Below are positions 37,391 through 47,600 of a stretch of DNA of 64,000 bases, one piece after another; the stretch's first letter is position 1; each line of letters starts with the position of its first letter. The DNA comes from Leptospira neocaledonica (GTDB lineage: Bacteria; Spirochaetota; Leptospiria; Leptospirales; Leptospiraceae). Below the pieces are notes generated by a model that worked only from the letters and a program-made list of their open reading frames with translations, did no database searches and had not been told where the DNA came from. The DNA lies in the NCBI RefSeq assembly GCF_002812205.1, contig NZ_NPEA01000003.1, positions 248,001 to 312,000 on the forward strand, read 5' to 3'. The position numbers were made by a program, and so were the translations under genes.

Positions 37391-37951
37391 ATGGGCCTAA
37401 GAGAGCTTAAAAAAGATAGAATGCGCAAATCGATCTCAAACCTTGCGACCCGACTTTTCATCGAAAAGGGCTACCACAACGTCACTATGGCCGAAATTGC
37501 AGAGAAGGCCCAAGTCTCTGTGCCAACTCTGTTCAATTACTTCTCATCGAAAGAAGCTTTAGTATTCGATGAAGACAAAGAACAAGAAAAAGAACTGATC
37601 GATGCTGTGATTTCTAGAAAGCCAGGAACGTCAATCCTGGACGCACTTCGCGAATTCACGATCCAACATGCGGCTCTTGAGCCTGAAGAATTGAAAAACT
37701 TTAAAACCTTTAATCATCTGATCGACTCGACCCCGGAATTAAGCAATTATGCAAAGTCCATGTGGATGCGTCACGAGCAGGCATTGGCTCTTACGATCCA
37801 AAAAGAAGCCAAAAAAAAGATCAGTAAGATCGAAGCAGAGGCAATCGCACATTTCTGTTTGGATTCTCTTCATAGGTCTTTAAAATTCGCGAATCCAAAG
37901 TCGAGTATAGATTCACTATTTTCTTTGCTGAAGAATGGCTGGAACGGTTAG
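37391..37951 (+). CDS. TetR family transcriptional regulator
   Basis: A 186-aa repressor-type protein. The N-terminal HTH (residues 12-60: ATRLFIEKGYHNVTMAEIAE and VSVPTLFNYFSSKEAL) is a textbook TetR domain; the all-helical C-terminal domain would bind an inducer. It is divergent from the flavin monooxygenase with a shared 123-bp spacer, the usual layout for a drug or aromatic-responsive pair. ATG 37391 is 10 nt after a GGGATAA stretch; no strong SD is seen. Confidence 0.92.
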   Translation: MGLRELKKDRMRKSISNLATRLFIEKGYHNVTMAEIAEKAQVSVPTLFNYFSSKEALVFDEDKEQEKELIDAVISRKPGTSILDALREFTIQHAALEPEELKNFKTFNHLIDSTPELSNYAKSMWMRHEQALALTIQKEAKKKISKIEAEAIAHFCLDSLHRSLKFANPKSSIDSLFSLLKNGWNG

Positions 37952-37962
37952 GGCTCGCAAAG

Positions 37963-38715
37963 TTACAGTACGATTCCTTTTTCCAAACTTAAAATATAAT
38001 TTAATACAGAAGATAGATCGGGAGATTCCCAATATTCTTTTCCTTCTAATATTTTTTTCTCCAGCACCGATTTAGTTTTAGCAGAAGAGATGGGGCTTTT
38101 TAGATAAAATGCTTCTAACCCGAAAGCAAGTCCTCCCCCAATATCGTCTTTTAATGAATCTCCGATGATATATGATTTTTTAGGATCCGCACCAGATAAA
38201 GCCTTATTAAAGATCAAGGCGGATGGTTTTTCCGCTCCGCTTTCTTCTGAGGTTACTAATTTGTACTGAATGTCTTTCGGAAATAAAACAGATAATTTCA
38301 GTAATTGAGTTCTGAGAGATTCGTTCGTGATAATGACCAGATCTTGGGCTTCTTGCAAAACCCTGAGCAAAGATAAAATCTTTTTGAACTCTTTAGAATT
38401 TTTCTTTTTCCAATCCTTGATCCCTTGTAGAAAAAAACCAAAGTAGGCAGAATCCAATTTTAAAACGAAAGAAGGATCTAATTTTCCGAAAAGAAGTTCT
38501 GATATCTTCTTAAAATATAGAATGCGGAGTCGATTGACCGGATTGTTCGGAAGTTCCTTTTTAACTTCTGCCCGAACCGTCTCATAAGCTTTTTTAAATT
38601 CTTTGGAAGAGGAGAAGCCGAGCATCTTTGCTTTTTTCTCCATTTCACGGATTGTAAACTCATAGATCCCTAAAGAATCGAAAACCGTATTATCCAAATC
38701 CAAAAGAACTGCCAT
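37963..38715 (-). CDS. HAD superfamily hydrolase
   Basis: A 250-aa phosphatase-type protein. The motifs are all present: I DLDNTVFDS (nucleophile Asp6, acid Asp8), II IITNES, III Lys in EKPSALIFN and IV GDSLKDDIGGG. A helical cap domain is inserted after motif I, as in subfamily I. The substrate is unknown; nucleotidase or small phosphate esters are usual. It is convergent with tetR, 11 bp apart. Confidence 0.9.
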   Translation of the reverse strand: MAVLLDLDNTVFDSLGIYEFTIREMEKKAKMLGFSSSKEFKKAYETVRAEVKKELPNNPVNRLRILYFKKISELLFGKLDPSFVLKLDSAYFGFFLQGIKDWKKKNSKEFKKILSLLRVLQEAQDLVIITNESLRTQLLKLSVLFPKDIQYKLVTSEESGAEKPSALIFNKALSGADPKKSYIIGDSLKDDIGGGLAFGLEAFYLKSPISSAKTKSVLEKKILEGKEYWESPDLSSVLNYILSLEKGIVL

Positions 38716-38830
38716 AACTCTAAAATTCTTGAACCGATGGGAAAGCCAAGGAGAGTTTTGGAAAATGCCTAGGAAATTTCTTTTTCCTTGCTTCTTCTTC
38801 CCTCAAAACTAATCTGCAATCCGTTCGTTT

Positions 38831-40435
38831 ATGTCCGAAGATCGTTTTTCCAGAAAAGTATTCCTTTACGCTTTAGCATTCTGTACGGCCCTTTTGGGGA
38901 TTGGCTCTTATTTCAGATTCAGAAAAAGAAACATCCAAGGAAGTATCTTAGGCCCAGACAGAGAAACAGGTCATAGACTCAGACAAGTCAGGACGGATTT
39001 TTCTCCAGCAAGTACGATCAAAACAAAGGTGCTAATCGCCGGAGGAGGGATCTCAGGACTTTCTTCAGGATATTACCTATCCCAATTCGGGATCTCAGAT
39101 TATTTGATCTTGGATCTGGAGAATGAAGTGGGAGGCAATTCCAGATACTCCGAAACGAATTCCTTAAAATATCCTTGGGGCGCACATTATCTTCCTCAAC
39201 CGGGACCGGAATCAGTATTAGTTCGTAAATTTTTAGAAGAGAACGGACTGGTCCAAGGGAAAGACTCGAATGGAAATCCAATCTATCCCGAAAAGTATTT
39301 ATGCTTCGATCCGGAAGAAAGACTTTTTTACCAAGGAAGATGGCAAGCAGGTTTAGTTCCGAGAAGAACAGGCGAACCGGATGCTCAAGAATTATTATTT
39401 CGTAAAATTATAAACTCTTGGCAAAACAAAAGAGGAAGAGATGGACAAAAAGCATTTTGTATTCCGATCGATCGTTCTTCCAGAGATCCGGAAATTTTAA
39501 AATTAGATCGGATCACTTTTTCCGAATATCTAAAATTTTCGGGCATCCAATCACCTGAAATCTTATGGTATGCGGACTATTGCACTCGAGATGATTATGG
39601 TGGTAACTTTGACAATATTTCGGCCTGGGCAGGACTTCACTATTTCTGTTCCCGTCTGAGAGAAGACGAGGATTCTCCTCCAGTTCTAACCTGGCCGGAA
39701 GGAAACGGATTCCTGTTGGAACTCCTACAAAAGCCTTCTAAAGATAAGATCAAAACTTCTACACTTGTAGAAAGAATTCGCAAGGTATCTGGAAGTTGGG
39801 AAATCAATGCCTACGATGTAAAAACAAAAAAAGATCTGCTCATCAAAGCAGAACAAGTCATCTATGCTCTACCTTCTTTCACCAGAAAATATATCTTAGG
39901 GGAGAAGGAAGCACTTCTGCAAAAACTGGAATATTCTCCATGGCTGGTTGCAAATCTATTTGTGGACGAACTTCCCCAAGGAAAAGGCCACCCTCCCGCT
40001 TGGGAGAATGTAATTTATAAGAGTAAATCTCTAGGTTACGTAGTTTCCACCCACCAAGATTTAAGAGCCCTCAGGCCGGGGTCCGTTCTTACTTACTATC
40101 TTGCTTTCGGAGAAAAAGATACTCTCGCAGCAAGAAGGTCCATTCTTCCTAAAACCTGGAACTTATGGAAAGAAGAGATACTCTCTGATCTAAAAAGGCC
40201 TCATCCCAATATAGAAAGTTTGGTTTCTCGAATCGATATCATGACCCATGCCCACGCAATGGTCCGCCCTGTTCCTGGATTTCTTTGGGGAGGAGAAAGA
40301 GAGAAATTAGCAAAATCAGAATCGGGAATTCATTTTGCTCATTGCGACCTAAGCGGGATTTCTATTTTTGAAGAAGCACTGTATAGAGGATTTGAAGCTT
40401 CTAAAAAAGTCCAAACCGTTGCCAAGAGAAGTTGA
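38831..40435 (+). CDS. FAD-dependent oxidoreductase (amine oxidase-like), Tat-like signal
   Basis: A 534-aa flavoprotein. A Tat-like N terminus (FSRKVFLYALAFCTALLGIG, Arg-Lys variant) is followed by a dinucleotide-binding motif VLIAGGGISGLSSGYYLSQFG and the GG motif NEVGGNSRYSE (residues 94-104). Then comes a long substrate domain and a C-terminal FAD contact region ending ISIFEEALYRGFEASKKV. This is the flavin amine oxidase/NAD(P)-binding Rossmann-like layout. It was probably folded with FAD before export. The stop TGA overlaps the ATG of the next gene by one base, so the two act together (inference). Confidence 0.85.
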   Translation: MSEDRFSRKVFLYALAFCTALLGIGSYFRFRKRNIQGSILGPDRETGHRLRQVRTDFSPASTIKTKVLIAGGGISGLSSGYYLSQFGISDYLILDLENEVGGNSRYSETNSLKYPWGAHYLPQPGPESVLVRKFLEENGLVQGKDSNGNPIYPEKYLCFDPEERLFYQGRWQAGLVPRRTGEPDAQELLFRKIINSWQNKRGRDGQKAFCIPIDRSSRDPEILKLDRITFSEYLKFSGIQSPEILWYADYCTRDDYGGNFDNISAWAGLHYFCSRLREDEDSPPVLTWPEGNGFLLELLQKPSKDKIKTSTLVERIRKVSGSWEINAYDVKTKKDLLIKAEQVIYALPSFTRKYILGEKEALLQKLEYSPWLVANLFVDELPQGKGHPPAWENVIYKSKSLGYVVSTHQDLRALRPGSVLTYYLAFGEKDTLAARRSILPKTWNLWKEEILSDLKRPHPNIESLVSRIDIMTHAHAMVRPVPGFLWGGEREKLAKSESGIHFAHCDLSGISIFEEALYRGFEASKKVQTVAKRS

Positions 40436-41559
40436 TGGAAGAGAAGAAAGCACTCAGTCCTTGGATCATTTCTAAAAGATTCGATCTTACCTGGTTCATT
40501 GCACCTGGATTAATTTCCGTGATGATTGTGCTTCTTGCGAGTTATCTTGGATTTCCGGAAAATTCTTCTCTTGGTTCTTCTAGGACAAGTGGCAATGCTC
40601 TGCCTCCTTGGCTTTGGTTACTTCTTATTCCGGGCGTTGATGTTTCACATGTCTATTCTACTTTATTTAGAGCCTATTGGGATAATGAAGTTTGGAATCG
40701 AAAAAAAGTTCTACTCACACTTATTCCATTTCTATGCTTTATAGCAGCGTTGATACTATACTCTTTTGGAAAATTATTTTTCTGGGGAGCGATGGCCTAT
40801 CTTGCGGTATTTCATTTTATCAGACAGCAATACGGTTTTTTAAGTTTGTATGCGAGAACGGAACCCAAGACTGAAAGTAAGATCCCCTTTCTCTTAGATA
40901 AGATTACCTTGTATATGATAACTGGTTTGCCGGTTCTATATTGGCATTTGGTTCCGGGAGGAAGACATTTCGAATGGTTTATGGAAGGTGATTTTTATCA
41001 GTATCCAAACCGTACTATTTCAGACTTCATTCATATTCTATTTTGGGCTTGGGTGATAGTATACTCCTTGAGCCAAGTCTACCATCTTCTTAAAGGACAA
41101 AGGATTAGTGTAGGAAAACTTCTACTCTTATTCAACACGGCCTCGGTTTGGTATGTGGGAATCGTATTATTAAACGATGATTTCGCTTTCACTCTCACGA
41201 ATGTGATCAACCACGGAATTCCTTATATGGCCTTAGTATTCGCATATTCTAATTTTAGAAAGAAACAGCTTCCTTCCTTCTTTTATAATAGTTTTCGTAA
41301 CGGAGGTTTGGCGATCCTCAGCTTCTCAATGGTATTATTGGCCTTTGCCTTTTCCGAAGAATGGCTATGGGATAGTTTTGTATGGAGGGAACATCCTTAT
41401 CTATTCGGAAACTCTTCCGTAATAAAGGCAGAGCTAGGACTCGGCCTCGAAGGAATCTTAGTGCCTATCTTCTTCCTTCCCCAATTCAGTCATTATATCT
41501 TAGATGGGTTCCTTTGGAAGGGAGGGAAAAAAAACTCAGAACTGGAAGGCTTTCTTTAG
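40435..41559 (+). CDS. Polytopic membrane protein with conserved-looking His residues
   Basis: Unrecognised 374-aa protein with about ten transmembrane helices. His residues sit at helix ends in compact motifs: DVSHVYSTLFRAYWD, AVFHFIRQQYGF, NVINHGIPYM and FSHYILDGFLW. That pattern is reminiscent of di-metal membrane oxidases or desaturases, though the canonical HxxHH boxes are absent. Translation starts at ATG 40435 in a TGATG overlap with the FAD oxidoreductase gene. Together they may be an envelope redox system; this is inference from context. Confidence 0.7.
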   Translation: MEEKKALSPWIISKRFDLTWFIAPGLISVMIVLLASYLGFPENSSLGSSRTSGNALPPWLWLLLIPGVDVSHVYSTLFRAYWDNEVWNRKKVLLTLIPFLCFIAALILYSFGKLFFWGAMAYLAVFHFIRQQYGFLSLYARTEPKTESKIPFLLDKITLYMITGLPVLYWHLVPGGRHFEWFMEGDFYQYPNRTISDFIHILFWAWVIVYSLSQVYHLLKGQRISVGKLLLLFNTASVWYVGIVLLNDDFAFTLTNVINHGIPYMALVFAYSNFRKKQLPSFFYNSFRNGGLAILSFSMVLLAFAFSEEWLWDSFVWREHPYLFGNSSVIKAELGLGLEGILVPIFFLPQFSHYILDGFLWKGGKKNSELEGFL

Positions 41560-41679
41560 CCTCCAAATTTAGGCTCATAAAGGCCATTCGACTTGAAAAT
41601 CGAGTACCTTGCGGTTTTCCGATAGACAAGCCCGGTTTTCTTCTCATAATGACGAAAAAGGAAAACAGGATCTACCTCA

Positions 41680-42051
41680 ATGATCATCGTAGAAGGAATC
41701 GATTATATTGTAATACCTACCGGGGATATAGAAGCCTCTGTAAAATTCTATTCCGAACTATTTGATTTCGAGACGATCGAGGAAAAAGGAAACGAATTCG
41801 CAATCATCGGTTTGGATTCTGTGAACATTAAACTCCTCAATACCAACGGAGTTAAAAGTTCTTTAACCGAAGTTAAATCCCCTGTCCTAAGCTTTGTATT
41901 GGATGTGGATGATTTTACCGAAGCAATCGTAGAACTCGAGTCTAAGTCCGTTCAAATCGTAAGAGGACCAGAAGCCAGAGACGGAGGAGAGTTCCTTCAT
42001 TTCTTGGATCCGTCCGGTAATATTTTAGAGATCAATTACAAAGAAGATTAA
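41680..42051 (+). CDS. VOC superfamily (glyoxalase-like) protein
   Basis: A 123-aa protein with one vicinal oxygen chelate module pair: DYIVIPTGDIEASVKFYSEL at the N terminus and FLHFLDPSGNILEINYKED at the C terminus. The Glu in ILEI is a usual metal ligand; the first ligand position (normally His) is Asp-Tyr here, so metal binding is uncertain. It may be a lyase, a dioxygenase or an antibiotic-binding protein. It ends just before a strong terminator. Confidence 0.85.
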   Translation: MIIVEGIDYIVIPTGDIEASVKFYSELFDFETIEEKGNEFAIIGLDSVNIKLLNTNGVKSSLTEVKSPVLSFVLDVDDFTEAIVELESKSVQIVRGPEARDGGEFLHFLDPSGNILEINYKED

Positions 42052-42076
42052 GGCTAAAACTTCAGTCTTAATAAAG

Positions 42077-42103
42077 AAAAGCCCTCATATTGAGGGCTTT
42101 TTT
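42077..42103 (+). terminator. Rho-independent terminator after VOC gene
   Basis: Stem GCCCTCA/TGAGGGC with a 3-nt loop, extended by A-T pairs, and a run of six T. Confidence 0.92.
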
Positions 42104-42133
42104 ATTGTGTTTAGACAATCGGGCCAAAAGAAG

Positions 42134-42334
42134 TTAGGAGATCTTGTCTACAAATGCTCCCTTAGTTTTATAAATATCGCCCGCATAACTAGGATTCATT
42201 GCTTTTTGATCAAAAACATCCGCCTGCTTGTTTTCGTAAGGTTTATTTGGAATTCCTTCCACCTTAGGCATTTTGCGCGGATCTGAAGAGGCCTTTTCGG
42301 CAAGTCCGAGATATATAGAGGTTATTGTTGACAT
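42134..42334 (-). CDS. 66-aa small protein, unknown
   Basis: A short polar protein (MSTITSIYLGLAEKASSDPR, then KMPKVEGIPNKPYENKQADV and a hydrophilic tail). No signal peptide or membrane segment is seen. GGAGG lies 8 nt before the ATG, which supports expression. It is divergent from nothing obvious and lies between a terminator and a lipoprotein gene. No family recognised. Confidence 0.65.
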   Translation of the reverse strand: MSTITSIYLGLAEKASSDPRKMPKVEGIPNKPYENKQADVFDQKAMNPSYAGDIYKTKGAFVDKIS

Positions 42335-42403
42335 TCAGTATTCCCTCCATTCCGATCCTAATCCAAATCTAATAATAAACCAAGTATTTTTTTGTCTTAA
42401 AAA

Positions 42404-43132
42404 TCAGGGAAAAGATACGGTACAATCTCCCTTCCCGGCAGTAACGAACATCTGAACTGTATAATAACTGGAGAATGTCAAAGTAGGCTCAAATATCCAA
42501 GTGCTTGTATCCGAAAAAGTCCCAACGTTTGTCCGGCCACAGGTCTTAGAAAACTTAGAATAGATAAGATACGTATCACATGAGATCTTAACATTGGTAG
42601 GTCCATCTGGGTTTAAATCAATTCTGAGTGCTTTAGTCCCTGTCTGGCCTGTAATTTCAAAAGTTTTGGAATTAGGATATGATACTCCTAATTCTTCGCC
42701 ATAAAGACTGTCAAAGGACTTATAACAATCTACATAGAATGTCCGACCGTAACAGTTCGTAGCCCCGTCTCCATTATTTTCATCGCAAAGAACAGGACCA
42801 TCTTTGGTCACAAATAATGTTCCTGTAGAAGCCCCAGCCGGAACTACTGTAACAATCTCGGTGCTTGTTGCACTCAGAACGCTTGCCGAGACTCCATTAA
42901 ATTTAACTGTCGTTAAACTTGTATCTGCAGAAAATAAACGTCCCTTGATCGTAATCGTTGTCCCTGGATTACTTCCAATGGGAGGAGATCCGCTTGGAGG
43001 ATCTATTTCAGTAATCACAGGATTTCCCAAGCCTAACTGGGTAGCAAGGTCCGAGTCTTTGCTCGAAGAACAGCTAAAACCGAAAATAGATAGGGATAAA
43101 ATAAAAGCTAAGATCTGAGTCTGAAATCGCAT
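42404..43132 (-). CDS. IPT/TIG-domain lipoprotein
   Basis: A 242-aa lipoprotein. Signal peptide MRFQTQILAFILSLSIFGFSC ends with a lipobox-like FGFSC; the mature protein begins with Ser/Lys/Asp. Residues 38-110 (PVITEIDPPSGSPPIGSNPG, then TTITIKGRLF and VKFNGVSASVLSATSTEI) form an immunoglobulin-like TIG domain. The C-terminal half has six Cys in a beta-rich region that I cannot assign. TIG lipoproteins are frequent on Leptospira surfaces (family knowledge). Confidence 0.85.
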   Translation of the reverse strand: MRFQTQILAFILSLSIFGFSCSSSKDSDLATQLGLGNPVITEIDPPSGSPPIGSNPGTTITIKGRLFSADTSLTTVKFNGVSASVLSATSTEIVTVVPAGASTGTLFVTKDGPVLCDENNGDGATNCYGRTFYVDCYKSFDSLYGEELGVSYPNSKTFEITGQTGTKALRIDLNPDGPTNVKISCDTYLIYSKFSKTCGRTNVGTFSDTSTWIFEPTLTFSSYYTVQMFVTAGKGDCTVSFP

Positions 43133-43256
43133 TTTTTCTTTAACCTAGAACCGTTCGTACGTAACGCTTTTGCTTGCCGTTTTTAAAAAACCGCAGAATC
43201 TACCCAATTATCGGAAAGATCCGGCCCATCCGGGAAAGATTTTTTAGAAGGTGAAC

Positions 43257-44030
43257 ATGAGCGAAACTGTTCTTTATTCCATCGAAGATTATACGTGTAT
43301 AATCAGTTTAAATCGACCCGAAAAACGAAACGCAATTTCTAGAGAATTGCTCCATCAACTTATGTCCCATATAGAAAGAGTAAGCAAAGATCCAAAAATC
43401 AGGGCTCTAGTACTCAGGGGAGAAGGTTCCGTATTCTGCGCAGGAGCAGACCTGAAAGAAAGAGCGGATATGTCAGAAAAGGAAGTACATAAATTTCTGG
43501 ATCAAGTAGGAGAATGTTTTCTGGCCATGGAAAATCTTCCCTTCCCAACTATCGCTGCTCTAGATGGAGATGCTTACGGCGGCGGATTAGAAATGGCTCT
43601 CTGTTGTGACTTTATCTTGATGAGTGCAGAAGCAAAAGTAGGCCTTACCGAAACCGGACTTGGTATTATCCCAGGTGCAGGTGGAACCCAAAGACTTCCA
43701 AGAAGAGTTGGGAAAACAAAAGCATTAGAACTTATTTTAACAGCTTCCGTGATAGATTCTCAAACAGCATTGGATATCCAACTAGCAAATTCAGTCTGGC
43801 ATGATTCTGCATTTATGGCCGGAAAAAAATTAGCTTCCTTACTTTCCGAAAAGGCTCCCATCTCCTTAAGGCTTGCTAAAGAATCCATAAGGGAAGGAGA
43901 AGGAAAAGATATTCGAACAGCTTTAAAGATAGAAAGGAAACATTATAATAAAACCCTAAAAACGGAAGACAGGATAGAAGCCCTAAAGGCTTTCCGTGAG
44001 AAAAGAAAACCGGAATTTAAAGGAAGATAG
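43257..44030 (+). CDS. Enoyl-CoA hydratase/isomerase family protein
   Basis: A crotonase-fold enzyme of 257 aa acting on acyl-CoA. The CoA-binding and oxyanion signature GEGSVFCAGADLKERADM, the glycine-rich helix AYGGGLEMALCCDF, and ETGLGIIPGAGGTQRLPR with the catalytic Glu are all typical. It is close to the AUH/methylglutaconyl-CoA hydratase branch, but the general enoyl-CoA hydratase is equally possible. ATG 43257 is 6 nt after AAGG; GTG 43251 is the alternative. Confidence 0.9.
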   Translation: MSETVLYSIEDYTCIISLNRPEKRNAISRELLHQLMSHIERVSKDPKIRALVLRGEGSVFCAGADLKERADMSEKEVHKFLDQVGECFLAMENLPFPTIAALDGDAYGGGLEMALCCDFILMSAEAKVGLTETGLGIIPGAGGTQRLPRRVGKTKALELILTASVIDSQTALDIQLANSVWHDSAFMAGKKLASLLSEKAPISLRLAKESIREGEGKDIRTALKIERKHYNKTLKTEDRIEALKAFREKRKPEFKGR

Positions 44031-44100
44031 AACTCCGAAAAAGGGAGGCGAGACACAAGCCCGACCCGAAAATAGGCAAAACAAGGAAGCTGGAATACGA

Positions 44101-44631
44101 ATGATTCTAACGGGTAAGGAAATTAAAAAAAGATTAGAGAAGGATATCATCATAGATCCTTACTCCGACAATAGATTAAATCCAAACTCTTATAATCTAA
44201 GGCTTCATAACGAATTGGTTCGTTATACCGAAACCCCGTTGGATATGAAAAAATCCAACCCTTCCGAAAACCTGATCATTCCTGAGAGCGGACTACTCTT
44301 ACAACCTGGAGTTCTTTATCTAGGCAGGACCTTAGAATACACTGAAACACATAACCTGGTCCCGATGTTAGAAGGGCGTTCTTCTATTGGTAGACTAGGG
44401 ATGTATGTGCATGTCACTGCAGGGTTCGGAGACGTTGGATTTAAAGGGTTCTGGACCCTTGAAATTTCAGTCATCCAGCCTTTAGTGATTTATCCGAATG
44501 TAGAAATTTGCCAGATCTTCTATCATACTGTAGAAGGCGAGATCACAGAATACAAATCAGGCAAATACCAAGGCAATAAAGGTATCCAAACCTCTATGCT
44601 TTATAAGGATTTCGAGAACGGAAAATATTAA
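44101..44631 (+). CDS. dcd: dCTP deaminase
   Basis: Deaminates dCTP to dUTP for thymidylate synthesis. The 176-aa protein has LNPNSYNLRL, LEGRSSIGRLGMYVHVTAGF, the block GDVGFKGFWTLE and the terminal GKYQGNKGIQTSMLY. Length fits the usual 170-190. Whether it is bifunctional (dUMP-forming) cannot be decided here. The frame opens earlier at 43996, but that part is repetitive basic sequence; ATG 44101 starts at the conserved MILTG. Confidence 0.95.
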   Translation: MILTGKEIKKRLEKDIIIDPYSDNRLNPNSYNLRLHNELVRYTETPLDMKKSNPSENLIIPESGLLLQPGVLYLGRTLEYTETHNLVPMLEGRSSIGRLGMYVHVTAGFGDVGFKGFWTLEISVIQPLVIYPNVEICQIFYHTVEGEITEYKSGKYQGNKGIQTSMLYKDFENGKY

Positions 44632-44638
44632 ACTTCTA

Positions 44639-47600
44639 TTAAGAAGCTTTTCTATCTCTTTCGATCAATCTAACTAATTTCTGTGCATTCTCGTCTTCTG
44701 GATCCTTCTCCAGAGCTAAATGAGCATATTCCAAAGCTAATTCGAATTGTTCCGTCTGACGGTATAAGTCGGAAAGATTGATAAGATTCATGGAATTGTC
44801 CGGTTGGAGCTCTTCCATTCTCTTCGCAGCCAAGATAGCTTCGTCCATTCTTCCGATCCTGCGATTCGCCAAAGAAAGATAATACCAGTATTCAACCAAA
44901 TCAGGGTCCGATCCTAAATACTTATTCAGGACTTCTACTGCCTTTCCGTAATTCTTACCTTTAAAGCTAAGAAGTCCAAGTAATTTGGTCACTTTTGTGT
45001 TTTGAGGATCTGATTTGTACAAGCCTTCAAGGGCACCGAGAGCCTCGCTCAAACGGCCGCCCATATAATCTTCTTTTGCTTTTTTGTAGATGAACTTCCA
45101 ATCGAAAGGATCTGAGATTTCATCTTCTTTTCCGTTTTTTTCCGGAGAAACAACAGGAGAATATTCCAACTTGAGAAGAGATAAGTCGTCCGTTAGCTCA
45201 CCTACTTTTAGTAGCTCTTCCTCTATTCTTTCCAGATCACCTTGGCCTTTTTCTACCATTTGTAAGAAGAGCATTTCATCTTCATTGATGGTGCGGACCT
45301 CTTTTTCAGGAGTGAGATCTAAGTCGTCCTTACCGTCCGAACCGACTATCAATACATCGCCAGGTTCTAATCTTCCGGAATGGACCTTAAACTCGTATTC
45401 TGAATCCAATCCTATTTTTCTAAGAGTAAGCCCAGTTTCTAAGAACCCGGCTCTTCCATCTCTATACATTACAGAGAATGGGTGCTCCGCATTGAAATAC
45501 CAGAACTTACCTGTCTCATCTTCTATCACGATAAAAGTTCCAGAGATTACCATGGATCCATTGAATGATTTGAAAACGGATTGCATCTCTTTATAAATTT
45601 CGGTTAACCATTCCGTAGGAGTGGTATCCATTACTCTGTCGTTCGCAGCGGACCTTGCAAGGATCGAGTTAACCACAACCCCCATAACAAGAGAGCCTCC
45701 TGCTCCCTGCATAGATTTACCCATTGCATCTCCATTCATCGCGAAAGTATAACGTTTATAATCGTTCTCCTTTCCCAAACGAAGATTTCCAGTAACACAA
45801 AGGTCCCCACCCAAGTCCGCATGTTTGCCTTTGAACTCGAATTTTTTCTTTTGGCGAAGAATAAACTCTGTGCTTACCTTTGGAGATTTGTTAGCATTAT
45901 AAAAAAGTGGTTTTGCTAATAAAGAAGTTAAGAAATAGTCCCCGTCTTGCTGAACTTTCAGACGTTGGAGTTCCTCCATTTTTTCGGAAAGTTCTCTCGT
46001 TCTTTCTCGTACCTTTGTAGCCAAGTGCTCAGCGTAATCTTGGAGTTCTCCCCTCGCTTTTCGGATAGAAGTCACCATGTTATTGAATGAGTCGGATAAA
46101 AACCCGATCTCATCTTTTAAGTCCACTTTTACCTCAACGTCTAAGGCGCCCAAGTTTACTTTTTCTACCCCTGACAAAAGCCTGTTTAACGGAGTGATCA
46201 AACTTTGTCGGAAGAATAGAGGGAATATGAAAAATACAACTACCAAAACCAAACCTAAAATCAGGGTCTGTTTAGCTGCAGTTGGGTGCATAAATTCTCT
46301 ATATTTGCGGTAAGAATAACCTACCTCACTAACCACATCCTTCTTCACATCATAATGGATATATGTTACAAAATGTTGGTGTTCATCCAAACTTTTCCTG
46401 TAATGGCGGTACAATGCAGGCTGGAATGGACGGAAATATAAAAGTATTTCTGCCTTTAAATGACCGATCAGCAGATCTTTCTCATCAAAAGTGCAAGTTC
46501 CGTCTTTTTCTTTCCATTTTTGAAGAAGATGTTCTTTAAACGGAATGACCCCTTTATTCCCGACACCTTTCAGATAATTTCTTCCATCAACGCAAAAATC
46601 TTTGGGGAAGATATAATCCAGTTTGTTAGAAGTTACAAAGACTGCGGTGTTTAAAGTATTTAGGTGATCGAATAATTTTGTTTTTAATTCTTTTCCTTCC
46701 AGATTCGGATTATCATCCAAAAACTTCAGGATAGCTGCCTTATATCCGCTGAAATATTCATGAGTATCTTTCAGGGTCTTTTTAGCGGAATTTCTAAAAC
46801 CTTCTTCCGCTAAAAGTTTCATGTGTTCGAAGATAATCGTATTTTTAAAGTCTATCTCTAGTTGAGGAAGTCTCAGATCGTATTGATTATCATAGCGAGA
46901 ATAATCCACATTTTTGGATCCACCTTCCCACTGAACGATATATTGCATTTCAGGGATTTGTTTTCCACCTTCTAAAGCCCTTGCCATGTTCACGATACTT
47001 TTGGTATCATATTCGGCTTCCTTATCCTGGTTGGAAATGAATACCAATGCCTGCATGATCAACATCAAGGTCACAAAAGTAATCCCTACGATCTTTACCA
47101 TGAAGGTGGTTTTTTCTTCACTGAAGTTTAAGAAGATTACTAGGATCAAAAAGATTCCTAAGGTCATCAAAAGAACGATGGAAGTTAGATAGGTGGAACG
47201 CTCAATCCACCCGTCTCGACTCAGAATATTCGTAAGTGCAGGGACCACACCGCCTGCTAGAAGCGCCCCCATAAAACCGCCGATCGCAAACCGAATCCTT
47301 CCTTTTGTTTTGGTCATCCTATAGATCGGAATAATCAAAAAGGAGATCAGAACAAATAGACCAATCAAAACTGCGATAATGGAAGAAGCTTTTTCCGCAT
47401 TAAAGTCCCAGTGGTGAGCGGTGAAGTGATATTTTCGAGGAGAACTCAGAGTAACGTAATAAAAGTATGAGATCCCAATAGCAGCGACTACATACATCCC
47501 GATCGTAAGATTTCTGTTCACTTTGGGATTTGCATGCCCCGGATAACGTGCTAAAAATTGGCCTAAGTGAATTAGAGCAGGCAGAATAAATCCAACGGTC

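Noticed and set aside
45090..45596. 168-aa plus-strand frame opposite SpoIIE copy 1
   Set aside because: Ser-rich antisense of the phosphatase domain; no ribosome site.
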